DNA of 64,000 nucleotides from Chromatiaceae bacterium (GTDB lineage Bacteria; Pseudomonadota; Gammaproteobacteria; Chromatiales; Chromatiaceae): the NCBI GenBank assembly GCA_019356535.1, contig CP037918.1, forward strand, positions 248,001 to 312,000, given 5' to 3'. Below, in pieces: positions 54,707-63,616 of the stretch (positions are counted from its first letter, which is position 1; every line of letters begins with the position of its first letter). The notes under the pieces are model-generated. The model saw only the letters and a list, made by a program, of their open reading frames with translations, was not told where the DNA came from and ran no database searches. The translations under genes and the position numbers were made by a program.

Positions 54707-57112
54707 TCAGGAACGTTTATCCAGACCTAACTCGTGGATCTTCTTCCACACATTGAATGCGTTGTGCGGCATGTTCATGTGCGTCACGCCCAGATGCGCA
54801 AATGCATCCACAACGGCAGCAGTGAAGGTCGGGATACTTCCTACATGCGGAGACTCAGCTACACCCTTCGCGCCAAGAGGATGGTGTGGCGACGGGGTCA
54901 CTGTGTAATCAGTCTCCCAGTGTGGAGTTTCGACTGCAGTAGGCAGGAAGTAGTCCATAAAGCTGTTGCCGAGAATGTTGCCACCCTCGTCATAGATCAG
55001 CTCCTGACCCATGGCTACTGCAAAGCCCTCGGTAAGACCACCGTGAATCTGGCCATCGATGATCATTGGGTTGATGCGTGTCCCGCAGTCGTCGAGAGCG
55101 TAGAAACGCCGGATCTTCGTTACGCCGGTGTACTTGTCGATATCCACTACGCAAACGTAGGCACCGAAGGGGTAGGTGAAATTCGGTGGATCGTAGTACT
55201 CTACAGCCTCTAGCCCGGGTTCCATGCCTTCGGGAACATTGTTGTAGGCTGCCCAGGCTATCTCCTTCATGGTCTTCGCCTGATCAGGAGAACCCTTCAC
55301 CCTGAAGCGATCGACATCCCATTCAAGGTCATCTTCACTGACTTCAAGCAGGTGGGCGGCAATCTTCCTGGCTTTAGCCCGGATCTTGCGCGCGGCCTTC
55401 GCAGTAGCTGCACCGCCTACTGGTGTGGTTCTTGAACCATAGGTGCCGAGACCATATGGAGCGGTGTCGGTATCGCCTTCCTCGATCTGGATATCTTCGG
55501 ACGGAATACCGAGTTCACTGGCGATAATCTGCGCGTACGTTGTCTGGTGGCCCTGTCCTTGAGTGATAGTACCCATGCGGGCGAGGGCGCTGCCTGTGGG
55601 ATGGACACGTATCTCACAACTATCGAACATGCCTATACCCAGAATGTCGCAGGTCTTGCTCGGGCCGGCGCCAACGATTTCCGTAAAGGTCACAATGCCA
55701 ATGCCCATTAATTCACCACGCGCCCGCTTTTCTGCCTGCTCCTTGCGGAGGCCTTCGTAATCAACGGCTTCCAGGACTTTCTTTAGCGCTGCATGGTAAT
55801 TGCCGCTGTCATACTCCCAGCCGAATGCCGAGGTATAAGGGAACTGTTCTGGCTTGATAAAGTTACGGAAGCGAATTTCGGCCTTGTCGATGTTCAGCTT
55901 CTGGGCCAGAACGTCCACCATACGTTCGATAAGGTAGACAGCCTCGGTGACGCGGAATGAACAGCGATATGCCACACCGCCGGGTGCCTTGTTGGTATAC
56001 ACACCATCTACGCGCGCGTAAGCAGTGGGTATGTCATAGGATCCCGTACAGATGTGGAACAGGCCTGCTGGAAACTTGCTTGGATCGGCGCACGCATCGA
56101 ATGCACCATGGTCGGCAAGTACATTTACACGCAATGCCTTGATGCGCCCGTCTTTGTCGGCTGCCAGCTCGCCCGTCATGTGATAATCGCGGGCAAACGC
56201 GGTGGTCGACAAGTGCTCGATGCGGTCCTCGACCCATTTCACCGGACGACCCAGCACGATGGACGCAACGATGGTCGCCACATAACCGGGATAAACACCT
56301 ACCTTGTTGCCAAAGCCGCCGCCGATATCCGGGGAGATGATGCGTACCTTGCTTTCGGGAATCCCGGACAGTTGTGATACTACGGTGCGCACCACGTGGG
56401 GGGCCTGAGAAGTAATATATACAGTCAGGGTGCCCTTGATCTTGTCAAACGAAGCTACACAGCCGCAGGTTTCCAGCGGGGACGGATGCACGCGCTGGTA
56501 GGTCATCTCCTGTTTGACAGTAACTTCAGCAGTCTCGAAGACCCTGTCGGTTTCATCCTTTTGGCCTACTTCCCAGGTGAAGATGTGGTTGTCATGCAAC
56601 CTCTTGCTGTGTGCGCCTTCCATCTTGCCCACCAGATCCTCACGAATGATGGGCGCATCTGGATCCATGGCCTTATGTGGATCTACAATCGGCGGCAGCT
56701 CTTCGTATTCGACCTCGACCAACTCGGTCGCATCTGCCGCAATGTAGCGATCGTCCGCAACAACAAGCGCCACTTCCTGTTGTTGGAAAACCACTTTCTC
56801 ATCAGCCAGCACGGCCTGTACGTCACCGGCCAAGGTGGGCATCCAGTGTAGATTAAGTGGCTTCAGATCTTCTGCCGTGATCACGGCGTGTACGCCAGGG
56901 AGAGCAAGCGCCTTTTCCTTGTTGATCGATTTGATGCGTGCATGAGCATGGGGGCTGCGCACCATGTCTGCAAACAACATTCCGGGCATTTTTATGTCAT
57001 CGACATAGTTGCCCTTTCCCTGAATGAAGCGAGGGTCTTCTTTTCGTTTCCTCGAGCACCCGATGCCCTGCAGGTTCTTTTCGCGTTCTACGGTATCTGC
57101 TGTTGAAGACAT
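54707..57112 (-). CDS. coxL: Aerobic carbon monoxide dehydrogenase large (molybdenum) subunit, form I
   Basis: 801 residues, normal CoxL length. The form I active-site loop AYRCSFR is at residues 381-387, with Cys384 as the copper-binding residue. The conserved Glu753 in GAKGVAESPHVG is the catalytic base near molybdenum. Further MCD-contact segments are DIGGGFGNKVG, ITQGQGHQTTYAQ and GLGTYGSRTTPVGG. The enzyme oxidises CO with water to CO2, passing two electrons to CoxS. Form II enzymes have AYRGAGR instead and often other substrates; the Cys form seen here marks a genuine CO dehydrogenase. The gene has an AGGGAGAG ribosome site and is 14 bases after coxS. Confidence 0.97.
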   Translation of the reverse strand: MSSTADTVEREKNLQGIGCSRKRKEDPRFIQGKGNYVDDIKMPGMLFADMVRSPHAHARIKSINKEKALALPGVHAVITAEDLKPLNLHWMPTLAGDVQAVLADEKVVFQQQEVALVVADDRYIAADATELVEVEYEELPPIVDPHKAMDPDAPIIREDLVGKMEGAHSKRLHDNHIFTWEVGQKDETDRVFETAEVTVKQEMTYQRVHPSPLETCGCVASFDKIKGTLTVYITSQAPHVVRTVVSQLSGIPESKVRIISPDIGGGFGNKVGVYPGYVATIVASIVLGRPVKWVEDRIEHLSTTAFARDYHMTGELAADKDGRIKALRVNVLADHGAFDACADPSKFPAGLFHICTGSYDIPTAYARVDGVYTNKAPGGVAYRCSFRVTEAVYLIERMVDVLAQKLNIDKAEIRFRNFIKPEQFPYTSAFGWEYDSGNYHAALKKVLEAVDYEGLRKEQAEKRARGELMGIGIVTFTEIVGAGPSKTCDILGIGMFDSCEIRVHPTGSALARMGTITQGQGHQTTYAQIIASELGIPSEDIQIEEGDTDTAPYGLGTYGSRTTPVGGAATAKAARKIRAKARKIAAHLLEVSEDDLEWDVDRFRVKGSPDQAKTMKEIAWAAYNNVPEGMEPGLEAVEYYDPPNFTYPFGAYVCVVDIDKYTGVTKIRRFYALDDCGTRINPMIIDGQIHGGLTEGFAVAMGQELIYDEGGNILGNSFMDYFLPTAVETPHWETDYTVTPSPHHPLGAKGVAESPHVGSIPTFTAAVVDAFAHLGVTHMNMPHNAFNVWKKIHELGLDKRS

Positions 57113-57126
57113 TGTTCACTCTCCCT

Positions 57127-57603
57127 TTATGCTGACTGCATTTTTTTGGCCGCATATTGGACGGCTTTTATAATGTTCTGGTATCCAGTGCAGCGGCACA
57201 GGTTTCCAGACATTCCCCAGCGAATTTCTTCTTCTGTCGGGTTCGGGTTTTCTTGCAGAAAACGATAAGCACGCAAAAGCATTCCTGGCGTACAGAATCC
57301 ACACTGGAGGCCATGCTCTTGCATGAAACCCTCTTGAACAGGATGGAGCTCGCCATCCTTCGCCAGCCCTTCGACGGTCAAAACCTCACCATCGTTTGCT
57401 TGTACCGCCAGAATGGTACAGGCTTTCACTGACTTGCCATTCAAGTCTACTGTGCAGGCACCGCAATGGCTCGTATCACAACCGATGTGGCTGCCTGTTT
57501 GACCAAGTTGCTCGCGCAGTACGTGGATCAACAACTCACGTGGCTCAACCAGGGTTTCTACCTTCTGGCCGTTAAGTGTGAATGAGATATGCTGTTTCGC
57601 CAT
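57127..57603 (-). CDS. coxS: Carbon monoxide dehydrogenase small [2Fe-2S] subunit
   Basis: 158 residues. The N-terminal plant-type [2Fe-2S] cluster ligands are in [22 protein letters not shown] (Cys42, 47, 50, 62). The second cluster domain has [10 protein letters not shown] and CRCTGYQNI. It carries electrons from the Mo-Cu site of CoxL to the FAD of CoxM. It starts 2 bases after the coxM stop. Confidence 0.97.
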   Translation of the reverse strand: MAKQHISFTLNGQKVETLVEPRELLIHVLREQLGQTGSHIGCDTSHCGACTVDLNGKSVKACTILAVQANDGEVLTVEGLAKDGELHPVQEGFMQEHGLQCGFCTPGMLLRAYRFLQENPNPTEEEIRWGMSGNLCRCTGYQNIIKAVQYAAKKMQSA

Positions 57604-57605
57604 AA

Positions 57606-58475
57606 TTAATTTCCTCTTGCACGGTCCAGTGACTGACGAATGGCTCTCCGCGTCATCTCCCCGGCCATGTGAGTCTTGTATTCAACGTCGCCACGGAGAT
57701 CTTCGGCAGGATCACATATCGCCATCGCTTTTTCTGCGGCCTGGTTGATCAGATCCTCAGTAATGACTTTTCCGGTCAGCAACTGCTCTGCTTCCTCAGC
57801 CTTCAAGGCCGTTGGGCCGACATTGGTTAATGTGATGTTGATCTTCGTGCAGATGTCGCCATCAAGTTGCAGTACGACCGCAGCAGCAGCCGTTGCGAAG
57901 TCACCAGTCTTTCGCTTCAGCTTGCTATATGCATATCCGGTGTTCCGAGGGAATACCGGCACTTGAATCTCTTTCAGAATTTCTTCAGGTTCAAGCAACG
58001 TGAAGTAGGTTCCAAGGAAGAATCCGTTGGCTGGGACGACGCGCTCGCCATCTGGACCATGCAATACAAATGAGGCGTCGGTGGCCATCATTATGGCTGG
58101 ATGGTCATTGCCCGGGTCGCCGTGGGCAATGTCGCCACCTATAGTGCCTTTGTTACGAACTTGCGGGTCGGCAATTAATTTTGCAGCTTCAGGAATAAGC
58201 GGGCATTTATCCCACAACAGTTGCGATGCAATCAGTTCATTCTCTGTTGTCATCGCTCCGATATGAATCACGCCATTCTCTTCGCGGATGCCGCGAAGCT
58301 CGTCGATGCCGTTGAGGTCAATCAAATGTGATGGCTCGGCAAAGCGGAGTTTCATCATCGGCAACAGGCTGTGACCGCCCGCCAGCACCTTGCCTTCATC
58401 GCCATATTCCTTAAGTAACGATACAGCCTCGGCTAGCGTTGTCGGTGCGTGGTATTCAAATGCACCTGGTATCAT
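57606..58475 (-). CDS. coxM: Carbon monoxide dehydrogenase medium (FAD) subunit
   Basis: 289 residues. FAD-binding motifs [13 protein letters not shown] (near residue 32) and [14 protein letters not shown] (near 111) match CoxM. The C-terminal domain fits the CO dehydrogenase flavoprotein family. Electrons leave the enzyme through this subunit to the quinone pool. It is the first gene of the minus-strand cox operon and has a strong AGGAGG ribosome site five bases before ATG; a palindrome lies about 45-75 bases upstream. Confidence 0.96.
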   Translation of the reverse strand: MIPGAFEYHAPTTLAEAVSLLKEYGDEGKVLAGGHSLLPMMKLRFAEPSHLIDLNGIDELRGIREENGVIHIGAMTTENELIASQLLWDKCPLIPEAAKLIADPQVRNKGTIGGDIAHGDPGNDHPAIMMATDASFVLHGPDGERVVPANGFFLGTYFTLLEPEEILKEIQVPVFPRNTGYAYSKLKRKTGDFATAAAAVVLQLDGDICTKINITLTNVGPTALKAEEAEQLLTGKVITEDLINQAAEKAMAICDPAEDLRGDVEYKTHMAGEMTRRAIRQSLDRARGN

Positions 58476-58518
58476 AAGCCCCTCCTAATATATTAATATG
58501 GAAAAGTGCTGTTCATCG

Positions 58519-58550
58519 CTGCAACGTTATTACCGACATAAACGTTGTAG
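58519..58550 (-). promoter_or_regulatory. Inverted repeat in the coxM promoter region
   Basis: CTGCAACGTT (58519-58528) and AACGTTGTAG (58541-58550) are complementary with one mismatch, around a 12-base spacer, upstream of coxM. On the coding strand the region also contains TTTATG and TTGCAG, which fit the TTnnnG half-site described for RcoM, although at 18-base rather than closer spacing. It is a candidate operator; the AT-rich TATTAATATATTA next to it could supply a -10 box. Confidence 0.45.
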
Positions 58551-59290
58551 GGGCGCTCGAGACTAGATTAACCAACTAGGCAGTCAATCGTTTCTGCACT
58601 AACTGCAAGAACGGTGCATAAATTGCGCATATCGCCAACGAGCTGTCCTGGGGGCGCTCGGGGTAACCGGCCGAATAGAGGCGCCAATGCGGCTCAAAGT
58701 GACGGAACCGCTCACGGTATTCCCGCCGGAGAGGCGGATTGGCGTCGATGGATCGCTTTCGGTTAAATCGGTGGCGAGTAGTGTCCTGGGGAGGGCGGCA
58801 GTCGATGGGTGGGGCCGGGTGCGGGGACACTCGGGACACTCGAAGGGGGCATGGCGGGTTGCGGTGGCAATTCCGGCTGGGGCGGCGCCCGCACTTCAAG
58901 GATTGTCGCGTTCTTGCGCTAAGGCACTTACCGGGCGACTCCCTTGCGCTTGGGATCTGGTGAATCTGGAAGTTGTCCGGTTCGACCTGGTGGATTGGGC
59001 AAGCTAGGCCAGGCCGGGCGGCGCGGGGGACAGTGGCGCCTTGAGTGCTGCTTCGCCCATTTCCTCGGGCTGTGGTGGTGCGATCCAGGCGGCCAAGCCG
59101 CTCTCGCAGGCGGCAGGAGGCCCGTCCTCGGGCCGAAGATGCAGGGCGCCAAGGGGGCCTCGGGGAGGGCGGCGGAAACGCGGTTGTACAGGGTCGGGCG
59201 CCCGGCGAGGGCGCAATGGGATGCCGGATGCGCTTTCCTCATGCGTTCAAATCAAGTACATTAGCGGCAAGCGAAGTACATGAGCCGCCG
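58551..59290. other. Right edge of the island and leader of ccoS
   Basis: 740 bases with no supported gene. Base composition rises sharply from about 58630, so the border between island and backbone is probably near there. Short frames on both strands (for example 58576-58899 minus, 58928-59242 minus) are rich in Pro/Arg and lack motifs. AAGTACAT occurs twice, 20 bases apart (59254 and 59274), just before ccoS; its meaning is unknown. No integrase, tRNA or clear att repeat is seen. Confidence 0.45.
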
Positions 59291-59500
59291 ATGGAAATCC
59301 TCTTCCTCCTGATTCCGCTGGCAATCGGCCTGATGGCGGTGGCTGTCGCGTTTTTCCTGTGGACCGTGAAGAGCGGTCAGTACGACGACCTCGAAGGACC
59401 GGCGCATCGTATCCTGATGGACGACGATGACCCGCTGATCCCCGGCAACCGGCGTGCCGCTGAAGGGGAACAGGGCAAGGCCGGCGACTCCGAACGCTGA
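59291..59500 (+). CDS. ccoS: cbb3 oxidase maturation protein CcoS
   Basis: 69 residues. MEILFLLIPLAIGLMAVAVA begins with the CcoS pattern of a short N-terminus leading directly into one membrane span. FLWTVKSGQYDDLEGPAHRI is the family signature, followed by ILMDDDDP. CcoS is needed for cofactor insertion into cbb3 oxidase. A longer frame from 59045 is not CcoS-like before this Met, so ATG 59291 is used. It is normally next to ccoI; here 17.3 kb separate them. Confidence 0.92.
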   Translation: MEILFLLIPLAIGLMAVAVAFFLWTVKSGQYDDLEGPAHRILMDDDDPLIPGNRRAAEGEQGKAGDSER

Positions 59501-59563
59501 GGCCGTGGTGCGGACCGCCGTACGCGGATGAATCGACTGTCTCTCAAGACGGAGTAGTAGTAC

Positions 59564-59656
59564 ATGTTCAGTTTCCAAAACTTTCCCATGACCATTGTCG
59601 TGACCCTGATCGTGATCTCCTGGCTGAGCTTCCTGTCGGTGATCCTGGCGGGTTGA
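59564..59656 (+). CDS. 30-residue single-span membrane peptide, possibly CcoM-like
   Basis: ATG at 59564 with GGAG nine bases upstream, ending at TGA 59654-59656. The sequence begins MFSFQNFPMT and continues as one membrane span (IVVTLIVISWLSFLSVILAG). It is 63 bases after ccoS, on the same strand, and just before a strong terminator. Pseudomonas stutzeri cbb3 oxidase contains a small one-span subunit, CcoM, of similar size, which makes a subunit or assembly role plausible. Short length limits certainty, but the ribosome site, hydrophobic span and position support a real gene. Confidence 0.6.
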   Translation: MFSFQNFPMTIVVTLIVISWLSFLSVILAG

Positions 59657-59710
59657 ACGGCTAGGTCCGGCCAGGCGCGTCTGCTCGCTGTCTGGTCGTC
59701 CGAACGAAAA

Positions 59711-59739
59711 ACGGCGCCCTTGCTCACGCAGGGCGCCGT
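59711..59739. terminator. Bidirectional terminator between the ccoS unit and rpoH
   Basis: ACGGCGCCCT (59711-59720) and AGGGCGCCGT (59730-59739) form a perfect 10-base stem with a nine-base loop. CTTGTTT follows on the plus strand and the flanking GAAAA gives T-rich sequence on the minus strand, so it can end both convergent units. Confidence 0.8.
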
Positions 59740-59765
59740 TCTTGTTTCAAGAGCAGGGGGTGGGT

Positions 59766-60641
59766 TCAGGCTGCCAGTAATTCGCCTTCTTCGCCCATCA
59801 GCTTTCGCAGCTTCTTCATGGCCGCCTTCTCGATCTGGCGGATGCGCTCGGCAGAGACACCATAGTCGGCGGCCAGCTCGTGCAGGGTCTCCTTCTGCTC
59901 GTTCAGCCAGCGCCGCTGCAGGATGTCGCGCGAGCGTTCGTCGAGCTGCTCGAGTGACTGCATCAGCAGTTCGTGTTCGTGCTGCTCGGTGTCTTCAGCC
60001 TCGAGTCGCCGTGAGGGCTCCTCGCGCAGGTCGGCCAGGTAGGCCGAAGGCGTGAAGCTGGCGTTGTCGTCTTCGTCGGCCTCCAGCGGGTCGAAGGCGA
60101 CATCGTGGCTGCTCAGACGTGCTTCCATCTCGATCACCGTCTCGGGCTTGACGCCCAGGTCCTCGGCCACGCCATCGATCTCAGCCTGCGAGAACCAGCC
60201 CAGACGCTTCTTGGCCGAGCGCAGGTTGAAGAACAGCTTGCGCTGGGCCTTGGTGGTCGCCACCTTGACGATGCGCCAGTTGCGCAGGATGTATTCATGG
60301 ATCTCGGCCTTGATCCAGTGCACCGCGAAGGACACCAGGCGCACGCCCATGTCGGGGTCGAAGCGGCGTACCGCCTTCATCAGGCCCACGGTGCCTTCCT
60401 GAATCAGGTCGTTCTGCGGCAGGCCATAGCCGCTGTAGCCGCGTGCGATGCGTACCACGAAGCGCAGGTGCGAGAGCACCAGCTGGCGTGCGGCCTCCAG
60501 ATCCTTGTGATCACGCCAGCGCACCGCCAGTTCGTGTTCTTCTTCGGCGCTGAGCATCGGCAGCTGGAAGGCCGCGCTGATGTAGGACTCCATGCTGCCA
60601 GTGGGCAGCAGGCTGGGGAAATTCATTGCTTGCTGGGTCAT
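59766..60641 (-). CDS. rpoH: RNA polymerase heat-shock sigma factor (sigma-32)
   Basis: 291 residues, normal length. Region 2 contains [20 protein letters not shown], then [19 protein letters not shown] and [18 protein letters not shown]. The RpoH box appears as the segment around [20 protein letters not shown]. Region 4 ends with a helix-turn-helix ([19 protein letters not shown]). It directs polymerase to heat-shock promoters. It is downstream of ftsY-ftsE-ftsX as in many gammaproteobacteria, but it has its own control region with two CIRCE operators, and ftsX has its own terminator. Confidence 0.97.
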   Translation of the reverse strand: MTQQAMNFPSLLPTGSMESYISAAFQLPMLSAEEEHELAVRWRDHKDLEAARQLVLSHLRFVVRIARGYSGYGLPQNDLIQEGTVGLMKAVRRFDPDMGVRLVSFAVHWIKAEIHEYILRNWRIVKVATTKAQRKLFFNLRSAKKRLGWFSQAEIDGVAEDLGVKPETVIEMEARLSSHDVAFDPLEADEDDNASFTPSAYLADLREEPSRRLEAEDTEQHEHELLMQSLEQLDERSRDILQRRWLNEQKETLHELAADYGVSAERIRQIEKAAMKKLRKLMGEEGELLAA

Positions 60642-60674
60642 GTCCGTTGGACTCCTCTTGGTCTGTCCACAAAT

Positions 60675-60701
60675 CTAGCACTCTCTTTTGAAGAGTGCCA
60701 A
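60675..60701 (-). promoter_or_regulatory. Imperfect CIRCE operator (HrcA site) upstream of rpoH
   Basis: CTAGCACTC, nine bases, GAGTGCCAA. It differs from the CIRCE consensus TTAGCACTC-N9-GAGTGCTAA at two bases. It lies between the perfect copy and the rpoH start, with seven bases separating the two elements. Confidence 0.75.
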
Positions 60702-60708
60702 GTCGTTT

Positions 60709-60735
60709 TTAGCACTCGCCCCATAAGAGTGCTAA
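60709..60735 (-). promoter_or_regulatory. Perfect CIRCE operator (HrcA site) upstream of rpoH
   Basis: TTAGCACTC (60709-60717), nine bases, GAGTGCTAA (60727-60735): exact consensus. HrcA binds CIRCE and represses groESL/dnaK in many bacteria. Here its place 68 bases before the rpoH start implies HrcA control of sigma-32 itself. Confidence 0.92.
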
Positions 60736-60810
60736 TTGGCGGAAAAGTTCCAGGGTTGAAAAAAACGAGCATGAAATTCCTGAGGGTTCTGCGCGGAATC
60801 AAAAGGGGCG

Positions 60811-60840
60811 CCCGGGGAACAGGAACATCGTGCCCCCGGG
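60811..60840 (-). terminator. Terminator after ftsX
   Basis: CCCGGGG (60811-60817) and CCCCGGG (60834-60840) pair around a 16-base loop just beyond the ftsX stop. On the minus strand the stem is followed by CGCCCCTTTT, a short T-run after a C-rich spacer. Confidence 0.45.
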
Positions 60841-60845
60841 GCTGC

Positions 60846-61805
60846 TCACTCGGGCTGGATACGCGCGAGGTGGCGTCCGACCGCCAGCCAGGCGCCGGTC
60901 AGGCCCAGCAGGGGGCCGCCGGCGAGCACGCTCAGGAAGGTGCCGGAGGTGAGAAGGTCCAGCTGGAAGTCCGAGGCGTAGAGTCCGGCCAGGCGCTGCA
61001 CCGGTCCTTGCATCAGGCCGAGGCCGAGGGTCACCAGGAGCAGCGCGATCAGGGCGCCGAGCAGCCCGTACCACAGCCCCTCGTAGAGGAAGGGGCGGCG
61101 GATGAAGGCGTCGGTGCCGCCAACCAGCTTGACCACTTCAATCTCGTGGTGGCGGTTCTGGATCTCCAGGCGTACGGTGTTGCCGACGATCAGCAGCACT
61201 GCGGTCGAGAGCAGGCCGGCCAGCACCAGGATGCCACGCTCCAGGGCTTGGGTGATGGCCTCGAGGCGGCGCACCCATTGAAGGTCAACGCGCACCAGAG
61301 CGATCTCCCGGTACTGTTCGAGTTCTTTCGCCAGGCGTTCGGTGTCTGCCGCTGAGCTGGCGAAGGTGGCGGGCCGGATCAGGATGACTGCCGGCAGCGG
61401 GTTGCGGTCGAGCAGGTCCAGCGCCTCGCCGAAGCCGGTGCGCCGGCGGAATTCCTCCAACGCCTGCGCGCGGGTGATCAGGCGTGCCTCGCCGACATCC
61501 GAGCGCCTTGCCAAGGTGTCGCGCACCACCGCGGCCTTGCGGTCGTCGATGTCGTCTGTCAGGAACAGTGAGATACTCGAGCCACCGTCCCAGTTGCCTG
61601 TGAGCTCGCGTACATTGTCCACCAGCAGGTAGAGCCCGCTGGGCAGCGCAATGGCGATGCCGATCACTGCGGTGGTCATCAGAGTGGCGAGCGGTTGCCG
61701 GGCCAGCCGGCCCAGCGAGGCCAGGGCGTTCTGTGCATGCCACGCCAGCCAGGTCAGCGGGTTGTGATGGCGCCGGAAGCCGCCGGGCTGGGTATCGCGT
61801 TTCAT
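60846..61805 (-). CDS. ftsX: Cell division protein FtsX
   Basis: 319 residues. A cytoplasmic N-terminus is followed by a first membrane span (LATLMTTAVIGIAIALPSGLYLL), a periplasmic domain, and three further spans near GILVLAGLLSTAVLLIVGNT, YGLLGALIALLLVTLGLG and LSVLAGGPLLGLTGAWLA. The conserved RLEIQNRHHEIEVVKLVGGTDAFIRRPF is present in the cytoplasmic loop. With FtsE it controls septal peptidoglycan hydrolases. The start overlaps the ftsE stop by 4 bases. Confidence 0.95.
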   Translation of the reverse strand: MKRDTQPGGFRRHHNPLTWLAWHAQNALASLGRLARQPLATLMTTAVIGIAIALPSGLYLLVDNVRELTGNWDGGSSISLFLTDDIDDRKAAVVRDTLARRSDVGEARLITRAQALEEFRRRTGFGEALDLLDRNPLPAVILIRPATFASSAADTERLAKELEQYREIALVRVDLQWVRRLEAITQALERGILVLAGLLSTAVLLIVGNTVRLEIQNRHHEIEVVKLVGGTDAFIRRPFLYEGLWYGLLGALIALLLVTLGLGLMQGPVQRLAGLYASDFQLDLLTSGTFLSVLAGGPLLGLTGAWLAVGRHLARIQPE

Positions 61806-62473
61806 GCCGCCGCTCCCGAGTCGTGCAGGATGCGGCCTTCGCGCAGCTGCACGATGCGCTTGCCGAAGCCCTGGATCAGGTCGACATCGTGGGTGGCGAT
61901 GAGCATGGTCACGCCCACCTGGTTGAATTGCAGGAACAGCTCCATGATCTCGCGCGAGAGTTCGGGATCAAGGTTGCCGGTGGGTTCGTCAGCGAGCAGC
62001 ACCGGTGGCTTGCTCACCAAGGCGCGGGCGATGCCCACGCGCTGCTGTTCCCCGCCCGAAAGCGTGATCGGCTGGCTGCGTTCCTTGCCCAGCAGACCGA
62101 CCTTGTCCAGCGCGGCGCGCACTCGGCGCTGGATCTCCTGGTGGCCCATGCCCGCGACCACCAGCGGCAAGGCCACGTTGTCGAACACGGTGCGGTCGGC
62201 GAGCAGGCGGTGGTCCTGGAAGATCATGCCCACCTCGCGGCGGTGGTAAGGTACGTCGCGCGCCTTCAGGCGGTTGAGGTTGCGCTCGTTGACCCAGACC
62301 TGGCCGCGGGTAGCGCGCTCGAGCAGGCCGATCAGCTTGAGCAGGGTGCTCTTGCCGGCGCCGGAATGGCCGGTGATGAACACCAGCTCGCCCGGTTCCA
62401 CCTGCAGACTGACCCCAGCCAGGCCCTCGCGCCCTGTGGGGTAGCGCTTGGCGACGTTGTCGAAGCGGATCAT
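61802..62473 (-). CDS. ftsE: Cell division ATP-binding protein FtsE
   Basis: 223 residues. Walker A is GHSGAGKS (residues 35-42), the ABC signature is LSGGEQQR, and Walker B lies in VLLADEPTGNLDPELS. FtsE drives FtsX. The start overlaps the ftsY stop by four bases, giving the usual ftsYEX operon. Confidence 0.97.
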   Translation of the reverse strand: MIRFDNVAKRYPTGREGLAGVSLQVEPGELVFITGHSGAGKSTLLKLIGLLERATRGQVWVNERNLNRLKARDVPYHRREVGMIFQDHRLLADRTVFDNVALPLVVAGMGHQEIQRRVRAALDKVGLLGKERSQPITLSGGEQQRVGIARALVSKPPVLLADEPTGNLDPELSREIMELFLQFNQVGVTMLIATHDVDLIQGFGKRIVQLREGRILHDSGAAA

Positions 62474-63462
62474 GTCTCGGTGTCGTCCTCCGAGCGCTCG
62501 AACAGGGCGCGCACGAACTCGCGTGCTTCGAAGGGGCGCAAGTCCTCGATGCTCTCGCCGACGCCGATGAAGCGGATGGGGATACCCAGGGTGTCGGCAA
62601 TGGCGAACACGATGCCACCGCGCGCGGTGCCGTCCAGCTTGGTGAGTGTGATGCCGGTCAGTGGCACCGCCTCATCGAACTGGCGAGCCTGGTTGAGGGC
62701 GTTCTGCCCGGTAGTGGCATCGACCACCAGCATGACCTCGTGGGGCGCATCGGGGTCGAGTTTTTTCATCACCCGCGCGATCTTCGCCAGCTCGTCCATG
62801 AGGTTGGATTTGGTGTGCAGGCGGCCTGCGGTATCGGCGATCAGCACATCCATGCCGCGTGCCTGTGCCGCCTGCAGGGCGTCGAAGATCACCGAGGCGG
62901 CGTCCGCACCTGTGGCCTGGGCGATCACCGGCACGCCGTTGCGTTCGCCCCAGGTCTGCAGTTGCTCGACCGCGGCGGCGCGGAAGGTGTCACCGGCAGC
63001 CAGCATCACCTTCTGGCCCTCGTCGAGCAGGCGCCGCGCCAGCTTGCCGATGGTGGTGGTCTTGCCGGCACCGTTGATGCCGACCATGAGGATCACCTGT
63101 GGCCGCCCCTCGGCCGCGGCCTTCACCGGCCGCTCGGCCTGCTCGAGGATGTCGGTCAGCATGTCCTGCAACACTTGTTGCAGGGCCTGCGGGTCAGACA
63201 GCTCGTGGCGCTTCACCCGCGCGCTCAGCTCATCGATGATGCGGCGTGTGGTGTCCACGCCCACGTCGGCGGTGAGCAGCAGGGTCTCGAGTTCCTCGAG
63301 CAGTTCCTCGTCGATCTGGCGGCGTCCCAGCAACAGGCGGGCCAGGCCGTCGCCCAGGTTGGCGCGGGTACGCGACAGGCCGCGGCGCAAACGCTCGAAC
63401 AGCCCGGGTTTCTTCTCGCTTGAGGGGGTGTCTTGGGTCTTCTTTCTGCCGAATCCGAACAT
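62470..63462 (-). CDS. ftsY: Signal recognition particle receptor FtsY
   Basis: 330 residues, with a short N-terminus instead of the long acidic region of E. coli FtsY. The NG domain starts near residue 20. G1 is GINGAGKTTTIGKLARR (from 128), then DTAGRLHT and TKLDGTARGG. It is the GTPase that receives SRP-ribosome complexes at the membrane. The intergenic region to the divergent M16 gene is 154 bases. Confidence 0.97.
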   Translation of the reverse strand: MFGFGRKKTQDTPSSEKKPGLFERLRRGLSRTRANLGDGLARLLLGRRQIDEELLEELETLLLTADVGVDTTRRIIDELSARVKRHELSDPQALQQVLQDMLTDILEQAERPVKAAAEGRPQVILMVGINGAGKTTTIGKLARRLLDEGQKVMLAAGDTFRAAAVEQLQTWGERNGVPVIAQATGADAASVIFDALQAAQARGMDVLIADTAGRLHTKSNLMDELAKIARVMKKLDPDAPHEVMLVVDATTGQNALNQARQFDEAVPLTGITLTKLDGTARGGIVFAIADTLGIPIRFIGVGESIEDLRPFEAREFVRALFERSEDDTET

Positions 63463-63616
63463 CTGGTCCTTCCAGTACGCGGGAACCGCTTTCCCCTGGC
63501 ACCTGTCTGAGCGCGGGGATTTGTCTTGCAGTCGGGTGCGGCTCTTGGAAGAATGCCGCAGATCTCAATGTCCCGCATCCTAACATTTGCGAGCCTGTCA
63601 GGAGTATTCGCGCACC

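Noticed and set aside
58576..59242. Minus-strand ORFs at the right edge of the island
   Set aside because: They contain mostly Pro, Arg and Ala, have no recognisable domain, and lie where composition changes; more likely chance open frames.
41983..59290. Attachment-site repeats or an integrase at the ends of the CO island
   Set aside because: No matching direct repeats, tRNA gene, integrase or transposase could be recognised by eye at either border.
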